Below the pieces are notes generated by a model. It saw only the letters and a program-made list of their open reading frames with translations. It searched no databases and had not been told where the DNA came from. Below, piece by piece: positions 16,994 through 25,344 of a DNA stretch of 64,000 nucleotides. The DNA lies in the NCBI GenBank assembly GCA_013415865.1, contig CP058896.1, forward strand, positions 186,001 to 250,000, given 5' to 3'. Origin of the DNA: Methanomassiliicoccales archaeon (lineage in GTDB: Archaea; Thermoplasmatota; Thermoplasmata; Methanomassiliicoccales; UBA472). How positions within the stretch are numbered: position 1 is the stretch's first letter; each line of letters opens with the position of its first letter. A program made the position numbers and the translations under genes.

Positions 16994-18322
16994 TTAGAAG
17001 TTCTTCTTGATCTTCTTGGCCTCCTTACCGACCATCTTCAGGGGTGTCTTGAACTCAGGTATGTCTCCGAAGACATCCTTCATCAGGCTCGAGGTCGCCT
17101 CTGCCGAGAACATCTGGGTACCAGCATCGAGTGCGCATCCTGCGGCGATTACCGGGATGACTACGCCCTTCGCGTGCTTGGTAACGACGTGGTTCCCATG
17201 GAACAGACCTGGGCCCCCACCACCATAGATCGAGTGGCTGAAGAATGACATACCGACCGAGGTACCCATCGAGCGTCCGTAGTCAGCTCCTGGCAGGGAG
17301 GTCTCATGCTCCAGCAGGTCGTTGTAGTACAGAATTGTGGACGGGATACCCTGTGCTGCCCTTGCGGCACCGATGTTGACCATGATCGCGGCCAGCATAC
17401 CAGCGGACGCGTAGGCGTTCCAGAGCGGGTAGTCGTTGGTGGTCATCTCGACGAATCCAGATGCCATCTTCTTTCCCTTCTTGATGACCTTGTCCTCAAG
17501 TGCGCGCTCCACGAGGCTCTCGACGACGGTACCGACCGTTCCGGTCTTGCCGTTCGCCTTGACGAGGTCGTAGACCATGTTGTTCGCGTTCAAGCCCTGG
17601 TAGGCAAGAGCGAGAAGCTGCTGGCGCTCAAAGGGTCCGATCGCATCACCCATCTCAAAGGCGGCCGCCTGCTCGAATATGGCCGCGATGGCTGCTGCGT
17701 TCATGGCGTTCCTGCCCGTCAACATGACGTAGTGGTTGGCCATGACGTTCCTGAGGGCGTAACCTGCACCCTCGTTCAGCTGCGGAACATCCAGGATCGT
17801 CTTCATGACCGATCCGAGGAAGTTCAGCGTCTGCGGGTAGCGTCCCCAGATAGCTGCCTTGACCATGCTCGCCTGGAACATGTCCACATCGAACTGGTCA
17901 ATGATCGCCTGGGTGAGCGCTGCCGCGGCTGCGGTGAATCCAGTTGTATATTCAGCACCGGCTTCGAGCCTTGCGGTCGGGGTGATGATTATCATCTTCT
18001 TGCCGTCGGCAAGCAGATTGACCTCAGTGTCATCATCCTTGTTGACCTTCAGGATGTCCTTTACCCTCTTTGCTATCTTTTCTCCGTTGGCCACTATCGG
18101 AAGGTCCATCTCCCTGCCCCTGAGGGTGCCGCCTCCGACCTTTGCCTTCTTGAGCGCTCCCTCAAGTGCGGCAAGATCGACCGCATTGACCCTCTTAGCA
18201 AGAGATACGGTCCTCTTAATGGCCGGGTTGTACAACGGGCTGATAGCCTCGAGAGGGACATCCTTCTCGATCAGTTTGCCCCTGTCGTCGTACAAGTCTA
18301 TTTTGTCCTTGTATTTTGCCAT
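16994..18322 (-). CDS. mcrB: Methyl-coenzyme M reductase beta subunit
   Basis: The 442-aa protein starts [32 protein letters not shown] and has McrB hallmarks: [53 protein letters not shown], and [22 protein letters not shown]. It contributes to CoB binding in MCR. The ATG is preceded by AAAGGAGGT, the strongest ribosome-binding site in the operon, and by a leader of roughly 85 bases downstream of a TATA box at about 18430-18437. First gene of mcrBDGA. Confidence 0.98.
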   Translation of the reverse strand: MAKYKDKIDLYDDRGKLIEKDVPLEAISPLYNPAIKRTVSLAKRVNAVDLAALEGALKKAKVGGGTLRGREMDLPIVANGEKIAKRVKDILKVNKDDDTEVNLLADGKKMIIITPTARLEAGAEYTTGFTAAAAALTQAIIDQFDVDMFQASMVKAAIWGRYPQTLNFLGSVMKTILDVPQLNEGAGYALRNVMANHYVMLTGRNAMNAAAIAAIFEQAAAFEMGDAIGPFERQQLLALAYQGLNANNMVYDLVKANGKTGTVGTVVESLVERALEDKVIKKGKKMASGFVEMTTNDYPLWNAYASAGMLAAIMVNIGAARAAQGIPSTILYYNDLLEHETSLPGADYGRSMGTSVGMSFFSHSIYGGGGPGLFHGNHVVTKHAKGVVIPVIAAGCALDAGTQMFSAEATSSLMKDVFGDIPEFKTPLKMVGKEAKKIKKNF

Positions 18323-18437
18323 TTTATACCTCCTTTCTCTAACTCAATTCTCATTGAAGCTCAATCGAAAATCAATTGCTCCTCAATGAAAATTGGCTCC
18401 CCTTGCGGGCTAGGAATTCTCTTTTTGCTAATATAAA
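18323..18437 (-). promoter_or_regulatory. mcr operon promoter and repeat-containing 5' leader
   Basis: On the minus strand a TATA box TTTATATT lies at 18437-18430, so transcription should begin near 18405 and leave an untranslated leader of about 85 bases. The plus strand of this leader contains CTCAAT three times (18343, 18360, 18382) with several ATTGA/TCAAT inversions, so the RNA can form alternative short stems before the AAAGGAGGT. Long structured leaders are unusual beside the many leaderless genes in this window. Confidence 0.65.
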
Positions 18438-18445
18438 CTTGCGCT

Positions 18446-18464
18446 TGGATGGATAAACCATCCA
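18446..18464 (-). promoter_or_regulatory. 19-bp palindromic element upstream of the mcr TATA box
   Basis: The plus-strand sequence TGGATGGATAAACCATCCA has perfect 6-bp inverted arms (TGGATG, CATCCA) 7 bp apart. Its promoter-proximal edge is 8 bp upstream of the mcr TATA box. Seventeen of 19 bases match the element at 36573-36591 in front of the corrinoid-protein gene, which lies the same 8 bp from its TATA box. A site just upstream of TATA/BRE suits an archaeal activator. Confidence 0.78.
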
Positions 18465-18522
18465 CCATTAACAATAGGTAAAACATGTTCTAAGGCCAGA
18501 CAAAAAATGCTCTATCTTAACA

Positions 18523-18557
18523 GCTTAAAAAAAACAATCGTTTAAGGCCGTTAAACG
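18523..18557 (-). terminator. Hairpin plus T8 terminator of ycaO-tfuA
   Basis: On the minus strand, about 45 bases after the tfuA stop, an inverted repeat (arms CGTTTAA and TTAAACG at 18539-18557) is followed by ATTG and a run of eight T (18534-18527). This hairpin-plus-U-tract resembles an intrinsic terminator and should insulate ycaO-tfuA from the mcr promoter. Confidence 0.7.
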
Positions 18558-18603
18558 CATCCTATTTTAACGCCCTTAAGTTAATATTTCACCTTTCTTG
18601 ATT

Positions 18604-19245
18604 TTAGGCATCCTGCAATTCTTTCAAAGTATATAATACCTTTAACGAGTCACTTCGTTTCAGGTCGAAGGATGTCTCTCTCAACATATCCCTCAAAGCT
18701 TTGACAGTATCAGGAGGCAGTTCCTTTTCAGCTATCTTGAAAAGCGCAGCATAAGTCCTTCGAGGATAGAATATCTTCTTCATATGATCGATGAGCATCT
18801 GTTCCTGGGTGATCTCTATCACACGCTGTTTGACTGCATTTGAAAGGAAAAATCTGATATTGACAAGCGGCTCCGACAATGGATAGTATGTCTCTGGATC
18901 AAAGACCAACGCGACCTCATCGTCCCCTTCGATCACACCATCCCTGTACATTTCGAATATCTTCCCCACCCCGATCATACCAAGATCTGCCAGTTCCGCT
19001 GCCCTCAATGCGCCCATGCTGCCACCACCGACCACAGTGATCCCTTTTTTCAACAGGGAGATGATCTCCCTATGGCCCACGGAGGACTCGCTAGAGAAGA
19101 CCCCGTCTATTATCCCGACGTACCTCACATCATCGCTTAATCTCGGGATATCCCCTCTTCTGATGGGAGGTAGATAAATGGCATCGAGGATGGACTTCGC
19201 CTCCTCGTGTGAAATGCTCATGCCGACGAATACCGCGGTCTTCAT
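18604..19245 (-). CDS. tfuA: TfuA-like protein, YcaO partner for McrA thioglycine formation
   Basis: The 213-aa protein has the TfuA core: AVFVGMSISHEEAKSIL, IGIIDG-like YVGIIDGVFSSESSVGHREII, and GGGSMGALRAAELADLGMIGVGKIFEMY. With YcaO it installs the thioamide on the McrA glycine (shown in Methanosarcina acetivorans); TfuA is thought to supply or handle sulfide. The ATG overlaps the ycaO TGA, so the pair is translationally coupled. It is the gene nearest to mcrB, about 280 bp away, in the same direction but separated by a terminator-like hairpin. Confidence 0.92.
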   Translation of the reverse strand: MKTAVFVGMSISHEEAKSILDAIYLPPIRRGDIPRLSDDVRYVGIIDGVFSSESSVGHREIISLLKKGITVVGGGSMGALRAAELADLGMIGVGKIFEMYRDGVIEGDDEVALVFDPETYYPLSEPLVNIRFFLSNAVKQRVIEITQEQMLIDHMKKIFYPRRTYAALFKIAEKELPPDTVKALRDMLRETSFDLKRSDSLKVLYTLKELQDA

Positions 19246-20468
19246 CTACCACACGCTCTCATGAGTCTAGCACCTACCCTGTCAGGGTCTATTGCGAATA
19301 TCTCGGCCCCAGGAACAATGACCCGCACTACCGGGATGCCCAGTTCCTTTCTGGTCAGATCACAGACCAAGACCTTGTCCAGACCAACCCTTGAGAGTCT
19401 TCCCGTCAGGACATTTATATCTTCAAGTATGTCATTGGTCGATAGGTTTTCCAGGTCTACCAGGTCCCTCCTCTGTCCACTGTCCTCGAACCATAGTCTA
19501 TTGATCCTCTTCACGCGTTCATAACCAAGAGCCCGGTTCCTGTCCGCATGGACCGTGTCCTCCCTGGCCCCATGTATCTGGGTCAGGCGGCTTTGTGCCA
19601 CCTCGATAAGTGCCTTTATGGCGGCGACCTCTGGATCTGGATTAGCTCCGATGCCAAGCGTCAGAAGACCTGGGTCCTTTGTCTCGATGTCGTCAGCCGC
19701 GACCGCTACAACAGGCATGCCGATATCGCTGGTGAGGTCCTTGAAATGAAGCTCTATGCCTTTGTCGGTGAACATGCTTGCCACCTTCTCAGCTCTCGTC
19801 CCAGATATGTCAAGGTCAGAGTTCACCCTCCTCCTCCCTTCGCATATGGACCAGGCATCCCTCTCGATGACCTCACAAAGGCCATGCAAGATCGCCTCCT
19901 CAATATTATTACCTGATGCCAAACCGTTGGTATTGGAACGGAAGAGCTGGAGGTCCGCCCTCGGATAGTACGGGTGAAAAACCGCACAGGCAGGTACTTG
20001 GATTTCTTTTCCTGAGCATATATCGAACGCCGGGACCCACGCTATCGGGTATTGTGAAAGCTGATATCTGACCGCCGGAGGGATGATGAGCTCCATTGGG
20101 TCCAATGCTCCCACCATGTCTTTGACCCTTTTCCAGACAATGATCTCATCCCACATCTCTGCACTATAGCGCTCGATGCCTTCCATTATAGCCGAGACCT
20201 TCGCCTGCACGGGGGTAAGCCCTTTACCGTTGTAAACGGAAATGGCCCCTCCTTTCGCCTCCGGTCTTATACTTGAGAACACATAGATGCCCACCCTGTC
20301 CAGCCCAGTGATGTCAGCTATCCTCGTGATACCAGCGATCTTTCTCAAAGGTTCGATCCTCTTGAGAGCGTCTTCTGCCGCGACAGTCCTGTCCCCATGT
20401 TGATCTGGGTACTTCGGCCTGCTGACAAGCTGCATCATCGGGTGTAACGTGGTCGATTGATAAATCAT
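19242..20468 (-). CDS. ycaO: YcaO-type ATP-dependent cyclodehydratase/thioamidation enzyme (methanogenesis marker 1)
   Basis: The 408-aa protein has the YcaO ATP-binding residues in AKVSAIMEGIERYSAE (about residues 88-103), GLASGNNIEEAILHGLCEVIERDA (about 187-210) and EVAQSRLTQIHGARED. It phosphorylates an amide backbone oxygen so that sulfur can replace it; in methanogens the target is the active-site glycine of McrA. The Pro-rich C-terminus of azoline-forming YcaOs is absent. An upstream Lrp gene stops nine bases before the ycaO start, so the three may be one transcript. Confidence 0.93.
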   Translation of the reverse strand: MIYQSTTLHPMMQLVSRPKYPDQHGDRTVAAEDALKRIEPLRKIAGITRIADITGLDRVGIYVFSSIRPEAKGGAISVYNGKGLTPVQAKVSAIMEGIERYSAEMWDEIIVWKRVKDMVGALDPMELIIPPAVRYQLSQYPIAWVPAFDICSGKEIQVPACAVFHPYYPRADLQLFRSNTNGLASGNNIEEAILHGLCEVIERDAWSICEGRRRVNSDLDISGTRAEKVASMFTDKGIELHFKDLTSDIGMPVVAVAADDIETKDPGLLTLGIGANPDPEVAAIKALIEVAQSRLTQIHGAREDTVHADRNRALGYERVKRINRLWFEDSGQRRDLVDLENLSTNDILEDINVLTGRLSRVGLDKVLVCDLTRKELGIPVVRVIVPGAEIFAIDPDRVGARLMRACGR

Positions 20469-20476
20469 TAGTCCCC

Positions 20477-20941
20477 TCAGACCGCATTGCTAGCGAGCAT
20501 ATCCAGTTCTGCATCGGGATTTAGGACCAACCTTTCAATAAGAATGTCCACTTCGACGTTCTGTATGCCAGATATCTTAAGGATCTTGCTCTGTATGAGC
20601 TCATAGAGGAGGTCGACGCTCTTGGTGTACACCTCGCATATCAGGCTGTGGTCACCGAAGACCTTGTAAATGGTCTGTATCTCCTCAAATTTCCTTAGCT
20701 CTTCGATGGCATGGTCGATGAGATTGCCTGATACTCCAATACCTATCAGGGCCCTCATCAGCCCCAGCTTTGACAGGTTTGTCGTCAAGGTATAACTTGA
20801 GATGTATCCTTCTTTTTCAAGTCTTGATATTCTCCTGGATACCGTGGCCTTGGATGTCCCTGTCTTTTCTGCTATTACTCCCAAGCTCTGTCTGGAATTT
20901 TCACGGAGCATCCTGAGGATCTTGAGGTCTAACTCGTCCAT
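20477..20941 (-). CDS. Lrp/AsnC-family transcriptional regulator
   Basis: The 154-aa protein has an N-terminal winged helix (MDELDLKILRMLRENSRQSLGVIAEKTGTSKATVSRRI, about residues 1-50) and a RAM ligand-binding domain (about 65-140, with VFGDHSLICEVYTKS). It is immediately upstream of ycaO-tfuA in the same direction. A near-palindromic promoter region (ACATTATT/AATAATGT) suggests autoregulation. It may control the MCR-modification genes in response to an amino acid or sulfur signal; the ligand is unknown. Confidence 0.88.
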   Translation of the reverse strand: MDELDLKILRMLRENSRQSLGVIAEKTGTSKATVSRRISRLEKEGYISSYTLTTNLSKLGLMRALIGIGVSGNLIDHAIEELRKFEEIQTIYKVFGDHSLICEVYTKSVDLLYELIQSKILKISGIQNVEVDILIERLVLNPDAELDMLASNAV

Positions 20942-20981
20942 GGGCTTTTCCCCAAGTTCATTTTACATGAAACGTTGTTAC

Positions 20982-21010
20982 ACATTATTGTATGTTCATG
21001 CTAATAATGT
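20982..21010 (-). promoter_or_regulatory. Inverted repeat upstream of the Lrp-family gene
   Basis: ACATTATT (20982-20989) and AATAATGT (21003-21010) form a perfect 8-bp inverted repeat with a 13-bp spacer, 41 bp upstream of the Lrp start. Lrp-type proteins bind such AT-rich dyads, so this is a likely autoregulatory site. Confidence 0.5.
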
Positions 21011-21064
21011 TTTACGATCAAGAAATAGACAAAAGATAAAATGATGAATAGGGTTTGTTTGGAT

Positions 21065-21784
21065 TTAGGACTTCGCCCTTGACTTCGGGATGGCGGACTG
21101 GGCCATCTTTTCTATCGCGGCCACCGTACCTTCAAACTTGTTCCATGGTATGCCTACCAACATCTCATCGGGACTTATATCGCTGGTCTTACGGCATCCA
21201 AAGCATCCGAGGGATATGTTCACGTTGCCTGTGTCGATCGGTATCACGGTCGAATCCACGCAGGATGCTTGTACCGCGGCCATCTCAACGGTGACCCGTC
21301 CACCTTTGTCATAGGTCTGGGCGGCCGGTATTATCCAGAACATCTGCTCGGGCTGCCCTACGACGACCACCACGTCCGGCTTGACCAATGCCTTGCTCAA
21401 TGGGCTCACCACGGTAGCGATAGTGGAGCCGGTGGGCAATGATGGGCGTACCGACATCGTTCTTGCGGCCGCTTGGTCCGTATCGTACATTCCCATGTTA
21501 TGATGGAACTCTCCAGACCTGACCTTCTCGGGCAATGGGGTCTCTCCTAGCGCAGATGCGCCGACTGGACATGCGTTCTTCTCAGCTGGAATGCAAAGAA
21601 CGGCCCCTTTGCGCGCTTTCATTATCGACTGACAGTGCCTCATGGCGCTGTCGACGACCTGATATCCCTCAGGTATGCTCTGGCCCTTTTTTATCAAGGT
21701 CACTGCCACCGGTTCTGTCTTTAATCCCAAAGCATCCACCAACTTTTTTGACAGTTCTGCATAATTGGACACGGTTAACACCAT
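21065..21784 (-). CDS. DUF169 family protein
   Basis: The 239-aa protein matches DUF169: LGLKTEPVAVTLIKKGQSIPEGY at the start, MRHCQSIMKARKGAVLCIPAEKNACPVGASALG in the middle, and NISLGCFGCRKTSDISPDEMLVGIP near the end. About six conserved Cys suggest a bound cluster or metal. DUF169 proteins are frequent in methanogens and anaerobes without an assigned reaction. It lies between the Lrp gene and a methyltransferase; no overlap, so co-transcription is uncertain. Confidence 0.85.
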   Translation of the reverse strand: MVLTVSNYAELSKKLVDALGLKTEPVAVTLIKKGQSIPEGYQVVDSAMRHCQSIMKARKGAVLCIPAEKNACPVGASALGETPLPEKVRSGEFHHNMGMYDTDQAAARTMSVRPSLPTGSTIATVVSPLSKALVKPDVVVVVGQPEQMFWIIPAAQTYDKGGRVTVEMAAVQASCVDSTVIPIDTGNVNISLGCFGCRKTSDISPDEMLVGIPWNKFEGTVAAIEKMAQSAIPKSRAKS

Positions 21785-21878
21785 GAAAAGGACCGGCTCA
21801 GCGATTATTAATATCTGTCGGATTTTTCAGATAGTGCCAGCACTTATAGCATTTCTGTTCGTTGCCGATCATCTGGTA

Positions 21879-22760
21879 TTATTTTTTATTGACCGCGAGG
21901 ATGACCCATCTGTCATAGAAAGGGTCCCGGTCGTTCTCGAACACTTTTACCTTTCTCCCTTTCGGGCACCATCTTTTCACCATGTCCGCCTCTTCTTTCG
22001 TCTCGACGGTGATCAGTGTCGATGATGACAGCGTGAACGCATCATCGATGATCTGCTTCCAGAGGAACGAGTTGAACTCTGCTATCTTACCGGCCATGAG
22101 GACCAGCCCGTATTCGACCGGGTCGATGTACATCCTTGCTCTGGTGCCATCGATCCTCATGGTCTCATGATGGTACAGACGGCCTTCGTGGAGCCCTCTT
22201 GACAACAATGAAGGGTCCAGATCATAGGACACCGCTCTCATGCCCAGCCTATGCAATGCCGCGGAGCCGAGGCCAGAACCACAGCCTACATCAAGACAGA
22301 CCTTGTCCTTTAGCTCCCCGTCAAAGGACCGTCCGATCAACCAGGCAACGTCAAGCATCCTCTTTTCATTAAAATCCTCAAGGGCCGGCTTGTTCTCAGA
22401 CTCGAGCAATATCGAGAAATATTCTCGGGTGGCCGCAATGAAATCAGACCGCTTTGTGCTATAGACCTCCAGATCGTACCTTTCAAGGGCTTCTATCAAC
22501 GCATCGGTCGGTTCTCTATGTAGCAGGGAGATGGCATACCATCTATCCGCCTTGACGGCCATGGCTATCGGCCTCTCTTCCTCATCAATTATGACCCTGG
22601 CTTCCTTTCCATCTATCGTCAGGAACTGGTCGGTATAGACATTGTCGATGAGCCATTCATATGCCGGTTCAAGGAAGAAGACCTCGTCGAGCCCAAAAAG
22701 CGTCGCCACCATCATCTTATCGGCCCCTGGACCGACGCCGCGGTAGAATAAGTTATCCAT
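21879..22760 (-). CDS. Class I SAM-dependent methyltransferase with methanogen-type N-terminal domain
   Basis: The 293-aa protein has an N-terminal about 140-residue domain I do not recognise (MDNLFYRGVGPGADKMMVATLFGLDE ...) and a Rossmann methyltransferase domain with motif I LDVGCGSGLGSAALHRLGM (about 154-172) and motif II acidic residue in SYDLDPSLLS. It is preceded by a small Cys protein, with a 10-bp gap. Its position two genes upstream of the Lrp-ycaO-tfuA set makes it a candidate for one of the McrA methylations, for example S-methylcysteine (known enzyme McmA), but I cannot align it to McmA and this is only positional inference. Confidence 0.75.
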   Translation of the reverse strand: MDNLFYRGVGPGADKMMVATLFGLDEVFFLEPAYEWLIDNVYTDQFLTIDGKEARVIIDEEERPIAMAVKADRWYAISLLHREPTDALIEALERYDLEVYSTKRSDFIAATREYFSILLESENKPALEDFNEKRMLDVAWLIGRSFDGELKDKVCLDVGCGSGLGSAALHRLGMRAVSYDLDPSLLSRGLHEGRLYHHETMRIDGTRARMYIDPVEYGLVLMAGKIAEFNSFLWKQIIDDAFTLSSSTLITVETKEEADMVKRWCPKGRKVKVFENDRDPFYDRWVILAVNKK

Positions 22761-22770
22761 GGTCCTTCGG

Positions 22771-23052
22771 TCAAAGGAAGTCCATCATCCTTCTTTCATA
22801 CTCGGCCATCAGGGCTTCCCGATATTCCTTCTCCTCTCCATCGGGGACCATGAACCTTGCCTTCACCCTTGTCATGAGCTCGTCGGCGATGGCCGATCTC
22901 TTATCCAACCTCATCTTCATGACCTCCTCCAGGATGCGGTCCAATCCTGGAATGACGGCGACCTTATCCTTAAGCACCAACCTGTCGCTCAATACCTCGA
23001 CACCCAAGGAGGAGCTGCATCCTATGCACTCTATGTTTTCTTTTTTCATCAT
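22771..23052 (-). CDS. Small acidic protein with a CxxC motif, unknown function
   Basis: About 93 aa. A strong AGGAGGG ribosome-binding site precedes two adjacent ATG codons (23052 and 23049). The protein opens with a redox or metal-like IECIGCSSS, then a helical, charged body (LDRILEEVMKMRLDKRSAIADELMTRVKARF). Not recognised. Ten bases separate it from the methyltransferase downstream, so the two should be co-translated. Confidence 0.65.
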   Translation of the reverse strand: MMKKENIECIGCSSSLGVEVLSDRLVLKDKVAVIPGLDRILEEVMKMRLDKRSAIADELMTRVKARFMVPDGEEKEYREALMAEYERRMMDFL

Positions 23053-23201
23053 AGACCCTCCTGCCAGCATCCAGGCCGTTATTATACTGAGGGGGACGTG
23101 ATATAAGGTTTATGGTCTTTGGTCCGCTGTTTTCATTAAAGGCCGAGGGGCATCAGCATCAGTTAAAAATAGAGATACCTCGTTCCCCCAGGATTGAGAG
23201 A

Positions 23202-24464
23202 ATGAGATTGGCCGTGGTAGGAACTGGATATGTCGGCCTTGTGACCGGGGCATGCTTCTCCCATCTAGGGAACGATGTCACGTGCATAGATGTGATAGAG
23301 GACAAGGTCAAAATGATAAATTCAGGGAAGGTCCCGATCTTCGAGCCAGGCCTAGAAGGTCTTGTGACGGAGGGTCTTGCCTCAGGCAGCTTGAGGGCGA
23401 CCAGCGATTTTTCGGTCTTGAGAGATGTTGATGCCATCTTCATATGTGTAGGGACCCCTTCGTTCGATGATGGCTCTTTGGACCTCAGGTATGTGAAGGA
23501 GGCCGCATCGCTCATAGGGGATGAGATATCAAAGAGCGATGGGTACAAGGTGGTGGTCATGAAGAGCACCGTTATGCCAAGGACAACAGAGGATGTCGTC
23601 ATTCCAATTTTAGAAAGCTCATCAAATAAAAAGGCAGGTGAGGACTTCGGCGTCGCGATGAACCCTGAGTTCCTGAAGGAGGGGGCGGCCGTGCAGGATT
23701 TCCTCAGGCCAGATAGAATAGTGATCGGGGCTATGGATGAACGCTCCTTGAGGGTCGTTGTCGACCTATATCGTGGTTTTGACTGCCCTATACTGAAGGT
23801 CCCTTTGTCCACGGCCGAGATGATAAAGGTAGCGTCGAACGCTTTCCTTGCGACAAAGATCTCCTTTGTGAATGAGATGGGCAATATCTGCAAGGAGATG
23901 GGAATAGACTTCAGACAGGTCGCTGAAGGGATGGGCATGGACCCTCGGATCGGAAAGCTATTCCTCAGAGCTGGATGCGGTTATGGGGGCTCCTGCTTCC
24001 CAAAAGACCTTGAGGGGATCATCGCAGAGGCAAAAAGATACGATGTGAGCACGCATATTTTGGAGGCCGTAAGGAAGGTCAACAAGGACCAGCCGATCAG
24101 GCTCGTGAAGATACTGGAGAAAAAGATGGACGTAAAAGGTAAGAACGTCGCGGTGCTGGGGCTGGCATTCAAACCAGATACTGATGATATCCGCGAGGCG
24201 TCATCACTGACGATCGTAAAGGAGCTCCTCTCCAAGGGGGCCAGGGTGAGGGTCTACGACCCAAAGGCCATGGAGAACTTCAAAAGGCGTTTCCCAGAGA
24301 TCACCTATTGTGCCACCGCCAAGGAGTGTGTCACCGGGGCGGATGCTGTAATGATAGTGACCGAGTGGAAGGAGTTCGCGGACCCTGCTCTGTATGGGGA
24401 GGTCCCTGTTATTGATGGTAGGGGCGTCGTCAGAACGAAGAACTATGAAGGCATTTGCTGGTGA
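23202..24464 (+). CDS. ugd: UDP-glucose/GDP-mannose dehydrogenase family, likely UDP-glucose 6-dehydrogenase
   Basis: About 420 aa. N-terminal NAD-binding MRLAVVGTGYVGLVTGACFSHLG, central dimer helix, and the catalytic Cys in AGCGYGGSCFPKDLEG near residue 258; C-terminal UDP-binding domain with LGLAFKPDTDDIREAS. It oxidises a nucleotide sugar to the uronic acid, probably UDP-glucose because galU follows by four bases. The upstream in-frame extension to 23112 lacks conserved residues; the ATG at 23202 begins the canonical dinucleotide fold. It would supply uronic acids for surface glycans or N-glycosylation. Confidence 0.92.
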   Translation: MRLAVVGTGYVGLVTGACFSHLGNDVTCIDVIEDKVKMINSGKVPIFEPGLEGLVTEGLASGSLRATSDFSVLRDVDAIFICVGTPSFDDGSLDLRYVKEAASLIGDEISKSDGYKVVVMKSTVMPRTTEDVVIPILESSSNKKAGEDFGVAMNPEFLKEGAAVQDFLRPDRIVIGAMDERSLRVVVDLYRGFDCPILKVPLSTAEMIKVASNAFLATKISFVNEMGNICKEMGIDFRQVAEGMGMDPRIGKLFLRAGCGYGGSCFPKDLEGIIAEAKRYDVSTHILEAVRKVNKDQPIRLVKILEKKMDVKGKNVAVLGLAFKPDTDDIREASSLTIVKELLSKGARVRVYDPKAMENFKRRFPEITYCATAKECVTGADAVMIVTEWKEFADPALYGEVPVIDGRGVVRTKNYEGICW

Positions 24465-24468
24465 ACAG

Positions 24469-25344
24469 ATGAAAGCAGTAATTCCAGCGGCGGGTTGGGG
24501 CATCAGGTTCCTTCCGTTGACCAAAGAGCAGCCTAAAGAGATGATCCCGGTCGTGGACAAACCGACGATACAATATGTGGTCGAGGAGGCATTGGCCGCA
24601 GGCATCACTGATATCGTCATTATAACAGGCCGACATAAGCGCGGCATCGAGGACCATTTCGACAGGTCATATGAGCTTGAGGCCGTCCTTGAACGTGGCA
24701 ACAAGAAAGAGTATCTGAAAAAGGTCCGTGACATATCCAACATGGCCGACATACATTTCATAAGACAGAAGGAGCAACGAGGCCTTGGGGATGCTGTGCT
24801 CAAGGCCAAGCAGCACATAGGCGATGAACCTTTTGCAGTGATGCTCGGCGATACGATATACAGGTCCAAGGTGCCGGTGGTCAAGCAGCTCATGGATGTG
24901 CATAAGAGGACCGGACGGTCGGTCATCGCGATAGAACCTGTCCCAAGAGAGAAGGTGAAGGATTACGGGATAATCGCAGGGAGAAAGGTCGATGAGGACC
25001 TATATCTGATCGATGACCTTGTTGAAAAACCGCTCCCAGAACTTGCACCATCAGATCTGGCGATAGCGGGAACTTACATCTTGACCCACGAGATCTTCGA
25101 AGCGATCGAAAGGACGCCGCCTGGTCTGAACGGGGAGGTTCAGCTCACTGATGCCCTTCGGTTGCTGAGGAAAAAGCAGGAGATCTATGGATGGAGGTTC
25201 GAAGGAAAACGTTACGACATAGGGGATATGATAGGTTGGCTCAAGACGCAGGTGGAGCTCGGCCTTCTTCATCCTGAGTACTCAGCGGCCCTGAAGGAGC
25301 ACATAGAGTCGCTGCTCAATAAGGAAAAGGAGATTGATAAGTGA
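24469..25344 (+). CDS. galU: UTP--glucose-1-phosphate uridylyltransferase
   Basis: About 291 aa, starting MKAVIPAAGWGIRFLPLTKEQPKEMIPVVDKP, the nucleotidyltransferase signature with the catalytic Lys region. Other family blocks: IQYVVEEALAAGITDIVIITG, RGLGDAVLKA, VMLGDTIY and KRYDIGDMIGW. It makes UDP-glucose for the adjacent dehydrogenase and epimerase. The ATG at 24469 follows the ugd TGA by four bases; upstream residues in the open frame belong to ugd sequence. Confidence 0.93.
   Translation: MKAVIPAAGWGIRFLPLTKEQPKEMIPVVDKPTIQYVVEEALAAGITDIVIITGRHKRGIEDHFDRSYELEAVLERGNKKEYLKKVRDISNMADIHFIRQKEQRGLGDAVLKAKQHIGDEPFAVMLGDTIYRSKVPVVKQLMDVHKRTGRSVIAIEPVPREKVKDYGIIAGRKVDEDLYLIDDLVEKPLPELAPSDLAIAGTYILTHEIFEAIERTPPGLNGEVQLTDALRLLRKKQEIYGWRFEGKRYDIGDMIGWLKTQVELGLLHPEYSAALKEHIESLLNKEKEIDK

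Noticed and set aside
17306-18436. 376-codon frame antisense to mcrB
   Set aside because: High-GC third-position shadow of mcrB; no family pattern.
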